A DNA stretch of 64,000 bases, taken from Volutella citrinella. Lineage: Eukaryota; Ascomycota; Sordariomycetes; Hypocreales; Nectriaceae. The stretch lies in NCBI GenBank assembly GCA_034401135.1, contig JAWZSP010000001.1, positions 6,510,001-6,574,000 of the forward strand. The letters run 5' to 3'. A program made the translations under genes and the position numbers. Under the pieces are notes generated by a model that was not told where the DNA came from, made no database searches, and was given only the letters and a program-made list of their open reading frames with translations. Shown here in pieces: positions 1 through 12,159 of this stretch; position 1 is the stretch's first letter, and each line of letters opens with the position of its first letter.

Positions 1-1103
1 AGAACTGGAGACTTCTCGTCTGGATCGTAGCAGGATTGCGCATAGCCAATGACACCTCCAGCGGGACCGGATAGAATAGCTCGCAGGCCCGAAAACTTTT
101 GCCACAAGCAGAGACCACCGTCACTCTGCATGAACAAAAGTTTTCCAGCGATAGCATCAAGACCACCGACAAATCCAGAGCCAAAGTTCTTCACATATCT
201 CTTGATTAACGGGGAGAGGTACGCATCGGCGGTAGCTGAATTTCCTCGAGACACCATTTTTATCTGTAACGTTGTTAGAGCTATTAATGAATTCAGAACT
301 TCTCTTGACTTACAGTGGGCTGTAGCTCGGATGATACTGAAACTTCAAAGCCCATATCCCGAGCCAGGCTGGCAACCTGATCTTCATGTTCGGTGTAAAG
401 ATAAGAATGCATGAAGCAAATAGCAAGGCTGTTGTAGCCCTCTTCACGCAGACCTTGCAGCCGCTGCTTAATGTCATCTAGATCTGGAACCTTGAGAATG
501 CGCACAGGCTCGCCAGTAAGGCCCTTGACGAGGGCATCGTCTTTTGAGATGTCGATTGGCTGTTTCTCAGGATTCTCAAGGAACTCTTCCATGGTAACTC
601 TCTCATCAATTTCGACCACTTTGTCGTATAGATTTTCCAACTTTTTAACAGAAAGGTCAAAGATGTGGGGGCGAGCCTGATTTCCGATGACAAGGAGATC
701 TCTGAAGCCCTTGCTTGTTAAGAATGCCACTCGTTCTCCTTGTCTCTCTAGCAGGGCATTCGTGGCAATTGTAGTGCCCATGCGGATACTCTCGACATCT
801 TCGGTGTCAATGAGGTCATCTCGTGGCAACTGCGTGCCTCTGAACGTCTCAAGAGCTCTTCGGATGCCTTCGGTAGGAGCATCCTTGTAGTTGCGAGGAT
901 CCACCGACAGCAGCTTGAAGACTTGCTCGTGGTCTGTGCCAGGGACATAAGCGTGTACATCTGTGAAGGTACCACCGCGGTCTAGTAGCGCAGGGACCCG
1001 AAGACGTCAGGTTAGCCTTGTAATCGATCAAAAGGTAAAGACAGGGACTGGGCATACCAAGTGCGATGCGCAGTTTAGGCTTCGGCGTAGGAATGGAACC
1101 CAT
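1..1103 (-). CDS. 5-oxoprolinase / hydantoinase-type ATPase, N-terminal part (cut by window edge)
   Basis: ATP-dependent 5-oxoprolinase opens 5-oxoproline to glutamate in the glutathione cycle; relatives open hydantoins. Only about 325 residues of a protein usually near 1,280 are present, and the gene runs off the left edge. Exons read 1103-1058, 981-314 and 263-1. The first junction restores the family's ATP-site start LDRGGTFTD; the next stretch contains FKLLSVDPRNYKDAPTEGIR and MGTTIATNALLERQGER, both hallmarks of the HyuA/OPLAH N-domain. The last junction continues into MVSRGNSATADAYLSP and LSGPAGGVIG, also diagnostic. The start is the only ATG in phase before the first donor. A TATA-like run lies about 95 bp upstream. 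The gene is divergent from a Dal5-type transporter, which suggests joint uptake and opening of a cyclic amide. True oxoprolinase versus a hydantoinase-like paralogue cannot be settled from this half. Confidence 0.93.
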
Positions 1104-1782
1104 CTTTATCACAGACTTGAGTGTTTTTCGTTATTCTAGCTCTCTGTGCAGTCAGAGTTTGAATTGATGTGCAACTTAGAGAAGGGTGAAGGTGAAGGTA
1201 TATATGCGAATGCTTCGCGAACTGGCCGTGGATGACACTGCACTTCTCAGCCGAAGGGCAAGCAGCGTTTCCATCCTCATCATTAAACTCTACCTATCAG
1301 CTGGCGGCTTGACTTTCGGCCCCACCCCCCGCCAGCTCCGCTTGTGTCGGTGATACGCACCGAGCCAATGGATAAGCGTGGCAACCCCCCTCCACACACA
1401 CCAACCATCAGATGACCGACCATGATTCAGTGATATCGCACCCGGAACCAGAGCCCGAACGGTTCAAGCAGCGTTTGGGCTCTCGAGTCATGCTTGGCCA
1501 CGAGATACGACTGGCTCGGAGTGGGGCGCCGACAATCTGGAGCTGGCCTACCCCAGATTACCTTATCCAAGCGTGTGAGATTGCAAGCTGCAGGCTGATG
1601 GATTCATTTCCCCGCAAGCTGATATGGACTGCTCGCTACTTACAACCCCAGACTTTCGATTCCGCCTAGCGCAAGTCTTGGAAAAGACACAAAAAGCATG
1701 AACCGTCCAGTCCTTGATCATCTTCTACAACCACACTTGGACAATTCTCAACCAAAGCCGAATCATTTATCCCTCGTGAGCA
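1104..1782. promoter_or_regulatory. Shared intergenic promoter, oxoprolinase / Dal5-type transporter
   Basis: About 680 bp between two divergent start codons. A TATA-like tatatatg lies at 1199-1206 on the oxoprolinase side, followed by C-rich tracts at 1320-1335. No coding signal was found; the short open frame at 1412-1669 has no recognisable protein. Confidence 0.5.
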
Positions 1783-3485
1783 ATGGAGCTTGCAAATCAG
1801 CCCGACAAGAAGCATCAGGCAGACGTGCCTGAGGATGCTGGCGACGTGGTGGCCATGGGAGCCAAGCCAGACTTCGAGACTGGTGATTCCAACATCACCC
1901 AGACCCTCGACCCTGCAGTTGAGCGCAAGGTTGTCGCGAAGCTCGACCTTTTCTTGACCCCGGTTTTGTTCATCGTTTATCTCTCCTGTTTTATCGACAG
2001 GGCCAACATCGGTGAGCACACTTGACTGACGCTGTCTGAGTGAGGCCAGCTGCTAACTACGTCCAACAGGAAATGTAAAAGTCGCCGGCATGCCCGAGGC
2101 GATTGGAGCATCAGAGGCCCAGTACTCGACCGCTATTTCCATCTTCTTTATAACCTACATTCTCGTCGAAATTCCATGCGTTATCCTTGTCAAGAGATTC
2201 TCGCCTCGATACATCCTAACCTTTCTATGCATTGTCTGGACGGCCACAACCATCGCAAATGGACTCATTGTCAACGTTGGCGGTCTGTACGCATGTCGCC
2301 TTGTTCTCGGTGCTGCTGAAGGTGGTCTTTTCCCTTCACTGAACATGTATCTCACCCTTGTTTACAAGAGAGATGAAATGGCCAAGCGAACATCGTATCT
2401 CGTCTCTTGCACCGCGCTGTCTGGTGCCATTGGCGGGCTGCTTGCCTATGGTCTTTTACAGATGGATGGTGTTGGCGGATATCCCGGTTGGAGGTTTGTC
2501 TTGATGCTATAAAGTCTTTGGGTGATAGCCTAACATGAAGAATAGGTGGGTGTATCTCATCGAAGGAGCATTCAGTCTCCTTTGTGCCTTTGCTATTTGG
2601 TTTGGAATGCCTTCCGACGTTCGCCAGGCGTATTTCCTTAATGATGAAGAGAGGAAGGTGATGGAAATACGTCACCAGCAACGGCTGGCTTATATGGGCG
2701 AGGATGTATTCTCATGGAACGAAATCCGCCTCGCCTTCCTCGATCCCAAAGTCTGGCTGAGGTATTTCTTTCCTGCATGAATGGCGTCCATCACCATCAT
2801 ACTAACTGATTCTAGTGCTGGAACCCAGTTCTGTCAAAATATCCTGACCAACGGGTTCGGTACCTTCCTGCCAGCAATCCTCAGCGCCATGGGCCACAAC
2901 AGGCTGGCTGCAAACTACCTCACTATCCCTGTTTACGTCCTGGGAGCTATTGCCTTCTTCACCTTTGCAACTCTGTCCGATAAGTATAAAAAATGCGGAC
3001 CGGTGAGTAGTTCCCTCGTTATTAGAGGCACCTAGCGCTTACTATTTATGTAGTTTATTCTTTTCACCAATACACTCGGAGCGATAGGATACATTCTATT
3101 GCTAACGGTCCATATCAATGCTATCAAGTACTTTGCCTGCTTTGTCTGCACTATTGCTGTTTATAACGGAACAGGCTTGAATCTTGCCTGGCTGAACGTC
3201 AACATGGCGCCCCAATACCGGCGTGCCACAGCCATCGGTATTCAGATGACCATCGGAAATTCTGCTGGAATCGTTGCTGGACAGGTATATCGCAAGTCGC
3301 CTTATATTCTTGGGCATGCCTTCTCCGTTGGGAGCATTGCGGTTGCGAACATCCTGGTCTCAATCCACTTGATGTACTTGCTTAGGCTGAACAAGGAGAA
3401 ATCCGCGATTCTTTCTGGCGAGAAGGAAGAGGCGCGAAAGAGGACTACTGGAGACCACGACTTGGAGTTCAAGTATCGCCCATAA
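1783..3485 (+). CDS. MFS transporter, anion:cation symporter (Dal5/allantoate permease) family
   Basis: Plasma-membrane uptake of small carboxylated or ureido compounds is the usual role of this family. Five exons join in phase: 1783-2011, 2070-2493, 2546-2761, 2816-3002 and 3054-3485, giving 495 residues, normal for Dal5 relatives. The first membrane segment ends in the family signature FIDRANIGN (around residue 75). Further segments include the VEIPCVILVKRFSPR loop and LGAAEGGLFPSLNMYL. A second set of helices follows a central loop near residues 250-280. The C-terminus is cytosolic and charged. The gene is divergent from the oxoprolinase/hydantoinase gene, so a cyclic amide or related nitrogen source is a reasonable guess at substrate. 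Nicotinate, pantothenate or biotin-type anions are alternatives within the same family. Confidence 0.9.
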
Positions 3486-4828
3486 GGTGGCAGGCAGCTG
3501 CGTAGGGCATTTCACAGCGTTTGGAGACGGGACTGTTACGATTCTGTTCTTGCGTCATACTAGGCAGCCGATCATAGCAAGCAGTCTTGTATTCTTTCTG
3601 TTTACAACTCTGTGCATGGCTGTATTAGCCCTTAAGGGTACATACAGTCGGGCTACGCAGCTAGGCAGATATCAACTCAACAATGACAAGCAACTTAGTC
3701 CGATGCAAGCACAATTGTCAAGATGACGCCTGCCCAGGCTTGATATAAAACCTTTGTAGTCTAATAAGTATGAAGATGCGGCTTTCCTCTGGCCTCTAAC
3801 TCCGTTTTCACGGCCACAGCAAACCAGCAAGCCTGCCCACACAAGCCCAAGTCCACGCCAGCCGGCACTCAGGGAAAGAGGTCGCCCACCAGAAGTTGAT
3901 GACAGAATGCAGAGGGACAGTAAGGAGATAAGTTCAGCCACTAAGCAAGGGCGGCATGCGTGTTCTTCAGGTGTATTCCCACTCCATCGCTGGTCGGAGA
4001 GGGTGGCCGAACGCATCATCAGTCATTCGGTGGGTGGGGCCGCGGGAACGCCATGGGCATCAGATAGTCGGGCGCCCACTCCGAGGACCTTGAAGTGGAG
4101 TCCTGCCTGGAAGTACTTATCTCCTGGCCTGGCATTGTTGGGAGACCAAGATACGAACAAGAACCAATGTTGCAACGATAAGACACTGATAAAGACACTA
4201 TAACCGATTCTAAGAAGTGCCCGCTGGACAGCTTAGCAAGATAAATATTCCCTGGTCATGCATGGGGGTTAACAAAATGTGAAATACTTCCTCTCACGAT
4301 GGATAACACTGCCAGTCATTTGGTATTGGTCCTTGGGCATTTTGAGATCAAGCACTCCGGTCGGCACTAGAGGCGATCAGCGCAGAATGCAAGAAGCAGA
4401 GCGAATTAATGAATTTGAATAGTAAATACGCAGGGGGTCAAGTACTTGCTTTGCGAACACGATCTTGGCCTGATTTATCGCTCGTGGCGTAGGGCGATGC
4501 GTCACTGCTGTACACAAGCCTCACGAGGTAACCGTATCATGACAGTAGACGCATTAGCTCTATTTGAACATTTCTCTTGGCGTTTCTGGGCCCCCCCAAC
4601 TATTCAAGAAACAAGATTTATTCACATTGGATTGTGTCGCCCGACTGGACTGTGCTTCGTCGGCTTAAGCATGAGTCGTAGGGTAGGTATCGGGCGACCA
4701 GGAGAAGGTTTCCCATTGGAGTCTAGCATATCCCTGATGCTCCACCTAACAAAACGCTCATCCATCATTTCTTACTATGGACCCAACTTCTCCCCACCTG
4801 CATCTCCCCGCCTCCATCTTCCGACAGT
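3486..4828. other. Intergenic region, no gene seen
   Basis: About 1.3 kb between convergent-free neighbours. It holds the 3' region of the transporter and the promoter of the regulator downstream. A 133-codon open frame at 4446-4847 shows no family features and overlaps the regulator's first exon in another frame, so I read it as chance. No repeat or RNA gene seen. Confidence 0.4.
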
Positions 4829-7276
4829 ATGGGCCAAAGAACCATGACCCCGCCAGAGGATTTGGCTGAGCAATCCCATGGTTCAACTGCGCGGCGCACC
4901 AATTCCGCGTATGGGGTGTTTACCACACGAGTTAACCGTACAACGGGCTAATTGGGCAACACAGGTGTATCAAATGCCGAGAGCGAAAGGTCCGTTGCTC
5001 AGGAGGCATCCCCTGCGACAACTGCCAAAAACGATCAGCTGAATGCGTTTTTGAACCTGAGGAGCGAAAGGTTCTTGTCTCGGAAAGGTATCATAGCATT
5101 TATTCTTCCTGGCGGCAGCTCGACTTCATCATGCTGACGTGCGTTAGTTATTTAAATGAGCTAAAGCGCAAGGCAGAGGCCAATGAGTTGGCCGACACTC
5201 AGCTGCCCCATAAGCGTCAAGCCATATCCAGCTCCAGAGAAGATGCACAAGACGGCCCAGGAAATGAAGTAGACAAAGCATCCTGCGACTATCAGTGCTC
5301 CGTGGGAGATTCCTCGAGCCAAACGCTACCGCGTCTTAAGAACCCATTGGCAAGCACACCATCCAAGTTTGTGACCGATGTCCAGGGACGACGACGTGAG
5401 ATTAACGCATATTCTCTGCTCTCCCGGAACCTTGCTGACTCTCATCTGTGGTGCTCAGGCTTTTTAGGACCGTCTTCAACATGGGCATACACGAGGCATG
5501 TGATGGGCATGATCAGAAAGCACCTGGGTCAACATCAATCACCCAGCATTCCGTTGAATCCTGATGGTGCAGCATTCGCGTTTGAGTTTCCCTCCACAGC
5601 AAGTCTCCACGCTGCCAGTATAACCATGGACAGCTTACCATCGCGCGATCATGCCATATACCTGATAAATACCGTCAAGTTTCACGTTTGTCAAACCTAC
5701 CACATATTTGAGGAGCAAGCGTTCATGCGCGGCTTTCATAGTCTTTATGCAGATGGGCCACAGCCGCTGACAGCAAAATCGCGCTTGTGGTATGTCCAGT
5801 TCTTCATCGTCATGGCTTTCGGTAAAGCCTTGTTGATGCGAGGTGCATCAAGCGGAAATCCGTACGGTGGCGAATACATGAAGCGTGCCATCGAGCTGTT
5901 CCCAGACATGTATGGACTCTACCAAGACCCTATCACCGCGGTCGAGATTTGCTGCGGCCTGGCGTTGTACTTCCAGTCTATTGACCATAGGAATAGCGCG
6001 TACTGCTATGTGAGTCTTTCTATAGTCTTCATTCATTTTCAGGGTACTAATCTCTCCTCAGGTTGGACTTGCACTTAGGATAGCCCTCAGTCAGGGGCTA
6101 CATCGTGAACTAGTATGCGAGGATGAGTACCATGGTGACGTGGCTAGACACAAACGTTCATGGTGGACTGTCTACATTCTTGATCGGAAATTCTCCTCTG
6201 CCATGGGTGCTCCCAGCTCAATACAGGATGATGATATCAGTGTCCTACTACCAGAAACCCAACAGTCCCTACAAATATCTGGAGCTTTAGATGTCCATGT
6301 CAGGTTATCTCGATTGATAGCCAAGGTTCTGAACAGTAGGTATCTTGCATCATCATGACCTTGTTGCTCTTGAAAGCTAACGTACACGTCTAGCGATATA
6401 TGGAATCGATGGAAAGCTTGATTTAGGCTTTCTCCAGCATCTCCACAATATCTTGTTGGAGCTTGCAACACTAGGGGAAGAACTCAAATCATCCGCTGAG
6501 TTGAAGTTGAATGTTGTTGGTCCAGTATCCCGCATCTCTGCCACGTTAAATCTATGCTACCATCAAGCAAGTGCACTATCCTGATATCGAGAAACATGTT
6601 CAACTAACGGAAGTATCAGTGTATAATACTTGCCACACGGCCGTTGCTAATGTGCCTCCTGCGAGATAAGCTGGAGCATCAAGTATCAGGAAATAATGGA
6701 TCAAGGGAAATTTCTGAGCCTGTGAAAGCATTTCTCAAGACATCATGCGTTTCGGCGAGCAAATCACTAAGTATTTTGTCAGCTCTAGAAGGCCAGGATC
6801 TTTTAGGTAAGTACCTACCTAAACTCAAATGATACCGATACATGAATTCTCTAACCTTTTGCCTAATTGCAGAAATGGTTCTACCGTTCGATCTGGACAT
6901 TGCATTTTCGGCTGGCTTTGTTCTAACGCTTGTTAATGCACTATCACCCGCCCAAGACTTGCCGCAAGACAAGTCACATGTGCAAAAAGCATTCGACATT
7001 ATTGAAACTCTTATTTCAAACGGAAACATTCCCGCCCGCTTTCGTTTTGAGGAACTACATCGACTACATGAGGCTTTGCTCCTATTGGGACAACAGGTTG
7101 ACGGCAACTCTGCGGTTGAAAATGAGGTCAACGTTCCTCCGACCCCTGGAGCCTTGCTTGAGCCCGGAATATCGCCAAATCAAATGATGATGCTTGCTGA
7201 ACTTATTGCAAGTGGTCCAGGGCTAGGCGATATATCCGAATCACTGGACACGACTTGGCTATGGCAGATGGAATGA
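4829..7276 (+). CDS. Zn(II)2Cys6 transcription factor with fungal-specific TF domain
   Basis: A nuclear DNA-binding regulator. Seven exons (4829-4908, 4965-5087, 5148-6009, 6062-6335, 6394-6566, 6620-6806, 6873-7276) give about 700 residues. Splicing the first two exons creates a perfect binuclear cluster, C28-x2-C-x6-C-x5-C-x2-C-x6-C54, starting CIKCRERKVRC. A basic linker and short heptad-like stretch (SYLNELKRKAE) follow. The middle homology region includes the typical RRSWWTVYILDRKFSSAMG-like motif near residue 375, here KRSWWTVYILDRK. The fifth intron begins with GC rather than GT; it is needed to join HQ to CIILATRPLL, a conserved step of this family. A second in-frame ATG at 4844 is equally possible as start. 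Its position beside the carotenoid genes does not prove it controls them; the target is unknown. Confidence 0.88.
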
Positions 7277-7472
7277 GTGACCTGAAGGCTAATGACGGAG
7301 CGGGTCTGGTCCGATTCGAAGTGTTCTAAATCAACTCAGTCGCATTACTTGTGTAAATTGTTGTGGACTGATGGTTTGAATTGTCCTATCAAGCAAGGCG
7401 TATCCCTATTTTTGCCTGTTGTGTGCCTTCTTCTGCAGCTTCCTGGTAGCTTCCATCAGCTTCTCCATAACT

Positions 7473-9261
7473 CTATCTCGATACTCCGTATAATAAGACA
7501 ATGCATAATGCAATGAAGACTGCTGCCCAGTTCATACTGAGTCGTGGCCTGACTATTCCACTCCAGTGTTCCAAGATTTCATTCGTCACAATCTTACTCC
7601 CGGCGAGACATACTGGGACGCCAGTACCAGGATGCGCGCTGGCACCAACAAAGAATAAGCCATCGATGTTGTCATGCGTCACCTTGGGCCGAAAGGCGAG
7701 AACGTTGAAGAATGAGTGAGACAGCCCAAGGATAGCGCCGCGATCAAGATTGAACTTGGATTTCCAAGACAGCGGCGTCTCCACGGCCTCGTCAACTATC
7801 ATGTCGCGCAAGCCTCGAGCTCCTGTGCGCAGCTCTATTGTGTTTAGCACATAATCTCGCGTGAACTTGACGAGCTCGTCCCAGTCTTGGGCGCCAGGAG
7901 CGTCTTCCATGATGCGGCCAATCGGAACAAGAATGACGACTGCATCTTTACCGGCCGGTGCAGCAGATGAATCGATCCTGCTCGGCACATTGACATAGAA
8001 CGAAGGCTCCCGTGGTAGGCCATGCCGCTTGAAGATGGCGTCAAAGCTGTCCTTGTACTCGGTGGCGAGGAAAATGTTGTGGGTCTGTAGTTCGGGTACG
8101 ATTCGGTCGAATGACCAAAAGAAGGAGATGCTGCTGCAAGATGTTGCTCGACTCTTCAAGCTTCGGGCATATGCTGATTGCGGCAGGAGATTGTTGTAGG
8201 CATAAACTAGGTCAGCATTCACAACGACCGTATCAGCGTGTAGCTCCTTGCCCGATTCCAACCGTACACCGCGGACAGTATTGTCGTCGGACACGATGAT
8301 GGACTTGACTGGTGTATTCAGTCGGTATTCAACTCCCATGCGTTGACCGACTTTGGCTAGAGCATCAAGGACCTACATGAACCATTAGTCTCTTGATTTG
8401 GACACACAGGGAAGAGAGATAAAGAAAATCCGATGGTATATACCTTTTGAAACCCACCAACTGGGTAGGAAATACCGTGCGCCAACTCGGTATACTGCAG
8501 CAAAGAGTACGTGCCCGGCGCATCGAATGGGCTCATGCCCAGATACATGCTGGCAAATGTAAAGGCCCTGCGCATCTTGTCTGACTTGAAATAGCGGCTG
8601 GCTCGCGAATAGATGCTCTCAAAAGGATGAAGGGCGAAGACGGAACTGAGAAAGCGCAGACGCAGCATGCTCAAGATGGTGGGGAAATTGCACGATAGAA
8701 CATGGGCGACAGCCAAGTCGTAGTGCCTGCCAGATTCTTGCATGAATGCCAGGAGCCGCTGAAAGCCACCCTTTCCTTCATGCAGCTCAATCTGCTCTCC
8801 CATTCGACGAAGGTCGGTAGACAGCTCAAAGCGGGTGTTATCTGGAAACCAGACATTGTAGTTTGTGGTGCACTGCAAGAGGTTCACATCTTCCTCGGCG
8901 AGTGATGTGTCGAGATCTGCAAAGAGCTGGTGGAAGAGCTCTGGCATCAACAGGAGGGAGGGACCTTGATCAAATCTCTACTGCCATTGTCAGTCTGCGC
9001 ATTTGACGAGGGGAAGATGTGATGCGGGCAAAAGAACAAACGTAGCCGCTGCGATGGATGAGAGAACATCTTCCGCCGACGAAACCGTTCCGCTCTACAA
9101 CCGTGACGGCAGCGCCCTCCTTGGCCAGGCGTGCAGCCGTTGCGATTCCGCCTGCACCAGCGCCTGGTGTGGTGATGTTAGTCGCTGGATCACAGGAAGG
9201 GACAGGGAGATGACGAGCGTCATGTCATACCGACGATAATCACAGAGCGCTTCTTGTCCAT
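7473..9261 (-). CDS. carB: Phytoene desaturase (carotenoid biosynthesis), C-terminus possibly frameshifted
   Basis: Membrane-associated FAD enzyme that introduces successive double bonds into phytoene on the way to lycopene, neurosporene or torulene. Exons 9261-9231, 9163-9042, 8977-8444 and 8372-7473 give 528 residues. The N-terminus splices to an intact dinucleotide-binding fold, VIIVGAGAGGIATAARLA, followed by GGRCSLIHRSGYRFDQGPS. The carotenoid-dehydrogenase signature near the C-terminus is clear: GLFFVGASAHPGTGVPVCL. A hydrophobic tail anchor (MNWAAVFIALCIVLL) follows, then the frame stops within six codons. One base out of frame, a further 27 charged codons (RVMEKLMEATRKLQKK within them) run to a TAG at about 7414, so a one-base insertion near 7487-7500 may have clipped the tail. 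The core enzyme should be unaffected. It lies downstream of, and in the same direction as, the cyclase/synthase gene. Confidence 0.95.
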
Positions 9262-10075
9262 TGTGGGCGGCATGAAATCAGGCTCATGTGCAGAACGAAT
9301 CTGATTCAGCAAGGATGAGAGCCGTCAAGAGGCTGCTCTTTGACGGATGAACAGGCCTAATGATGGAAAGTGACGACAATTATTCTCGTTCAGACCTAGT
9401 CTGATAGTGTACACCCCACGCCAGAAATTGGAATGCGAATGCGAGGCGCCCGCATCGCCCCTCGGGATTCTAAAATGTCCGAAGAATCGCTCAAGAGACT
9501 GTCTTATCTAAGAGTGAGACATGTCCAAGGATAATTGGTTGCTAACCTCCCTGCACGCCGGGCGATGGCTGGCTTCGGGGACGATGCGGGGGATGGGTGG
9601 CTTTCCAGTGCATGCTTCTCAGATCGGGGCTCCATATTACCCGTTGGCGCCGCTCCGATTTGTTGCGTAGTCTCGATCTCGGGCGCCGATCTCTGGCGCT
9701 CCGTGCTGCGGCTGGTGCTTAGCCGAGACGGTGTGTCAGCTCGGTCGCGCAATAAGCAAGAATAGGACAAGTTGCATTACTCCACGCACACCTGCTTGAT
9801 GGACGCACACTTTCTGCTGCGCTGTCATTGCCGTTGCTGTCGAATCATTGGCATCAACATGTTTCTCATGGTCGCGAATAGGGGGGAAAAGATTGAAGAA
9901 CAAGTGTATACGCATGAAATCACTGGAACAAGAGGCTTCAATATTTGGACATCGCTGAACTAGATATCGCAGAACCAAGAATGTCTGATGTCTATAGGTT
10001 GATTGGGACTGGCAATAACATGAAAGCCTCTCTGCGAGCTGATGGTTCGAGTCTGGCTTCGTAATTCTCTACTCA
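9262..10075. promoter_or_regulatory. Intergenic region upstream of phytoene desaturase
   Basis: About 810 bp between the stop of the cyclase/synthase and the start of the desaturase, presumably holding the desaturase promoter. GC-rich open frames at 9504-9770 occur on both strands but match no family. Light-response elements are known for fungal car genes; I did not identify one with confidence. Confidence 0.4.
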
Positions 10076-12159
10076 TTAAGCCGCTCTCATGCTCTGCCAC
10101 GCAACAACAAGCCTCCGCCATAGCGGCAACTTCAACTTTCGTCGCGCCGCCAGTGCCTGATCCGGTGCCTTGCGGACCGCCATTCCAATCATCATGTAGC
10201 TTTCCACCACGGTCCGGATCGGCCCGCGCACCGGTCGAGGCAGTCGGCCGATAGAAGCCAAGCTTTTGTCATGCAGCTGATCGGCCTTGTCGATGAGCCT
10301 GTCCCTCAGTTTCTTGACCTTGGGATGGTGTGGTTGCTCAATCACATCCGACGGCTCCAAGCCTTCAACACGCAGCCACGACGTGGGGAGATAAACCCGA
10401 CCGATGGCAGCGTCCTGGTGTATATCCCGAGCGATGTTGACATACTGCAGAGCCTTGCCCATATTCTCTGCCTCTCTAAAGGTGCTGTCGTAATTTCCGC
10501 CCTGACCAACGCTTCCGTGGTGGGCGAAAACGAGCTCGACGATCGATCTCCCAACGGTTCCAGCCACGTCGTAGGCATACTGATCAAGATCCCGTTCTGT
10601 GGCGATTGGAAATTGCTCTTCCTCGGAAGAGAAAGCCAAATCTGTCCTGAAACCCCGTAACAGACCCAGTAATGGTGCGAGTGACAAGCTAGATGCTGGA
10701 AGGAGGCTGATGCATGACGCAAGTTCCGATGACGCTGCTCCATAAAGTTTCTGCTCCCTGTCGTTGGTTGAGGCATCTACCTGTTCTCCAGCAAAGCGAG
10801 TTTCTAGCATGTCTGCACATTGCCGAATGGCCGCATCAGCCGTTTCTGCGTCAGTCGCCTCGTCGACGAGGTCATCAATCAGCCGGCAAAAATTGTAGCT
10901 GAGTTGTGCGTTAGCATGAGCCCCAGAGACAGAAGAAGCGGTCCCTTACAGAAAGAGGAGGTCGATCCTGAGGCCATTCTCAAACATGGCACTGCCCATG
11001 TACATACTCTGGCTCTTCTGCGAGACCCTGTCGACGGCGTCTTTCAGCCCCCGAAGGAACTTCTGGTTCAGTGATGAAGGCTGATTGAATAGATACAGGT
11101 TCAACAGCTGGCCAAATGTTGGAAACCCGCCCAACGACTTGGGGGGACAGGCGCTTTGATGCTCGGCCAATGCCACAGCATGATCCATGGCGACTAGACC
11201 AAACACAACCATGATGTTTGTGATGAAGAAAAAGAAGGCTTCTCTGTTCAAATTTAAAAGTCAATACCAAGCAGGCAAATACTTTTTGTCAAAAAGTCTT
11301 ACTCGAATTCAAGTGAGTCCCATACTTGAATGTCTAGCTTGGTTCCTTGCTCAATCACCCAAGTGCCGCGCCGCAAGGCCAAGTTATCTAGCACACACAA
11401 GTAAACGGAAGGTATTCCAATGGCCATAAAGACTTCTTTAGCCGGAAAAGCGAGCAGAAAGCGCGAACACATGGTCCTGTAGTCATTTAGTTGGTCTCCG
11501 GCGAGGGCAAGGAAGCTTGCGGGGCTTACCATTGAAGGATGAGAACAGGACACGTCCACAGGAGTATCAAAGAAAAATAAGTGTACTCTCCACCAGACTT
11601 GAAGCCAACGACGGCCAGCAAGAAAACTCCCATGAGAGCTAGCATCCCGGTGAGTTCACCTGTGGCTTTTCGTTGCCGCAGCAAGTAGACTGGTAAAACC
11701 AGCCTCTTGGTCAAGGCATTGTACACCAGCGCCGTGTTGTAGGTCTGGATGAAGAAGAAGAAGACTTCTTCGACCGGGACCTGCCAGATGGTAGGCCCGA
11801 CGACTGTGCTTGGCGGGTACGACCACACTCCGTGACGGATGAGATATGAGTCCCAAGGAAGCGTGGCTACGATGGCAATCTGCAGAACAACTTAGCACTC
11901 CAGCCAATCTGTGCGCGCTAAACAAATCACATGTAGTTCTGGCTGCTCTTGTCTCAGTGGTCACTCACCGTGCATATGGCGGCAATTTTGCAGGCCTCGA
12001 GCTTGGTAAAGAAAGGCCAATAGACAGCCGTCATCAACACTGCGGGTGGAATGGTCCAGTGCAGGTGGCTAGCACATTTCCCAGTTCTTGTTAGCACTCC
12101 TAGCGGCAATCCAGTCCGACAAGGAGTGTTACTCACACAAGCCAATAGTCGTATCCCAT
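10076..12159 (-). CDS. carRA: Bifunctional lycopene cyclase / phytoene synthase
   Basis: Fungal fusion enzyme: the membrane-bound N-terminal half cyclises lycopene ends, and the C-terminal half condenses two geranylgeranyl-PP into phytoene. Six exons (12159-12137, 12068-11969, 11879-11530, 11476-11303, 11243-10950, 10898-10076) join in phase to 587 residues, close to the roughly 600 of Neurospora AL-2. The cyclase half has two repeats containing VPVEEVFFFFIQTYNT (near 110) and the later EEAFFFFITNIMVVFG (near 215), the duplicated CrtYcd motif. The synthase half shows YNFCRLIDDLVDEATD (near 315) and YVNIARDIHQDAAIGRVYLP (near 465), the two aspartate-rich diphosphate-binding sites. With the desaturase downstream it supplies the complete core for beta-carotene or torulene precursors. 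No carotenoid oxygenase or opsin gene is seen in the window. Confidence 0.97.

Noticed and set aside
3487..3726. 79-codon hydrophobic frame after the Dal5-type transporter stop
   Set aside because: The transporter is full length and ends in a normal charged tail, so this is not a lost exon; no family match.
4446..4847. 133-codon frame before the first regulator
   Set aside because: No domain, irregular composition, and it overlaps the regulator's start in another frame.
10030..10070. GGTTCGAGTC, a tRNA T-loop-like string
   Set aside because: No acceptor stem, D-arm or anticodon arm can be folded around it.
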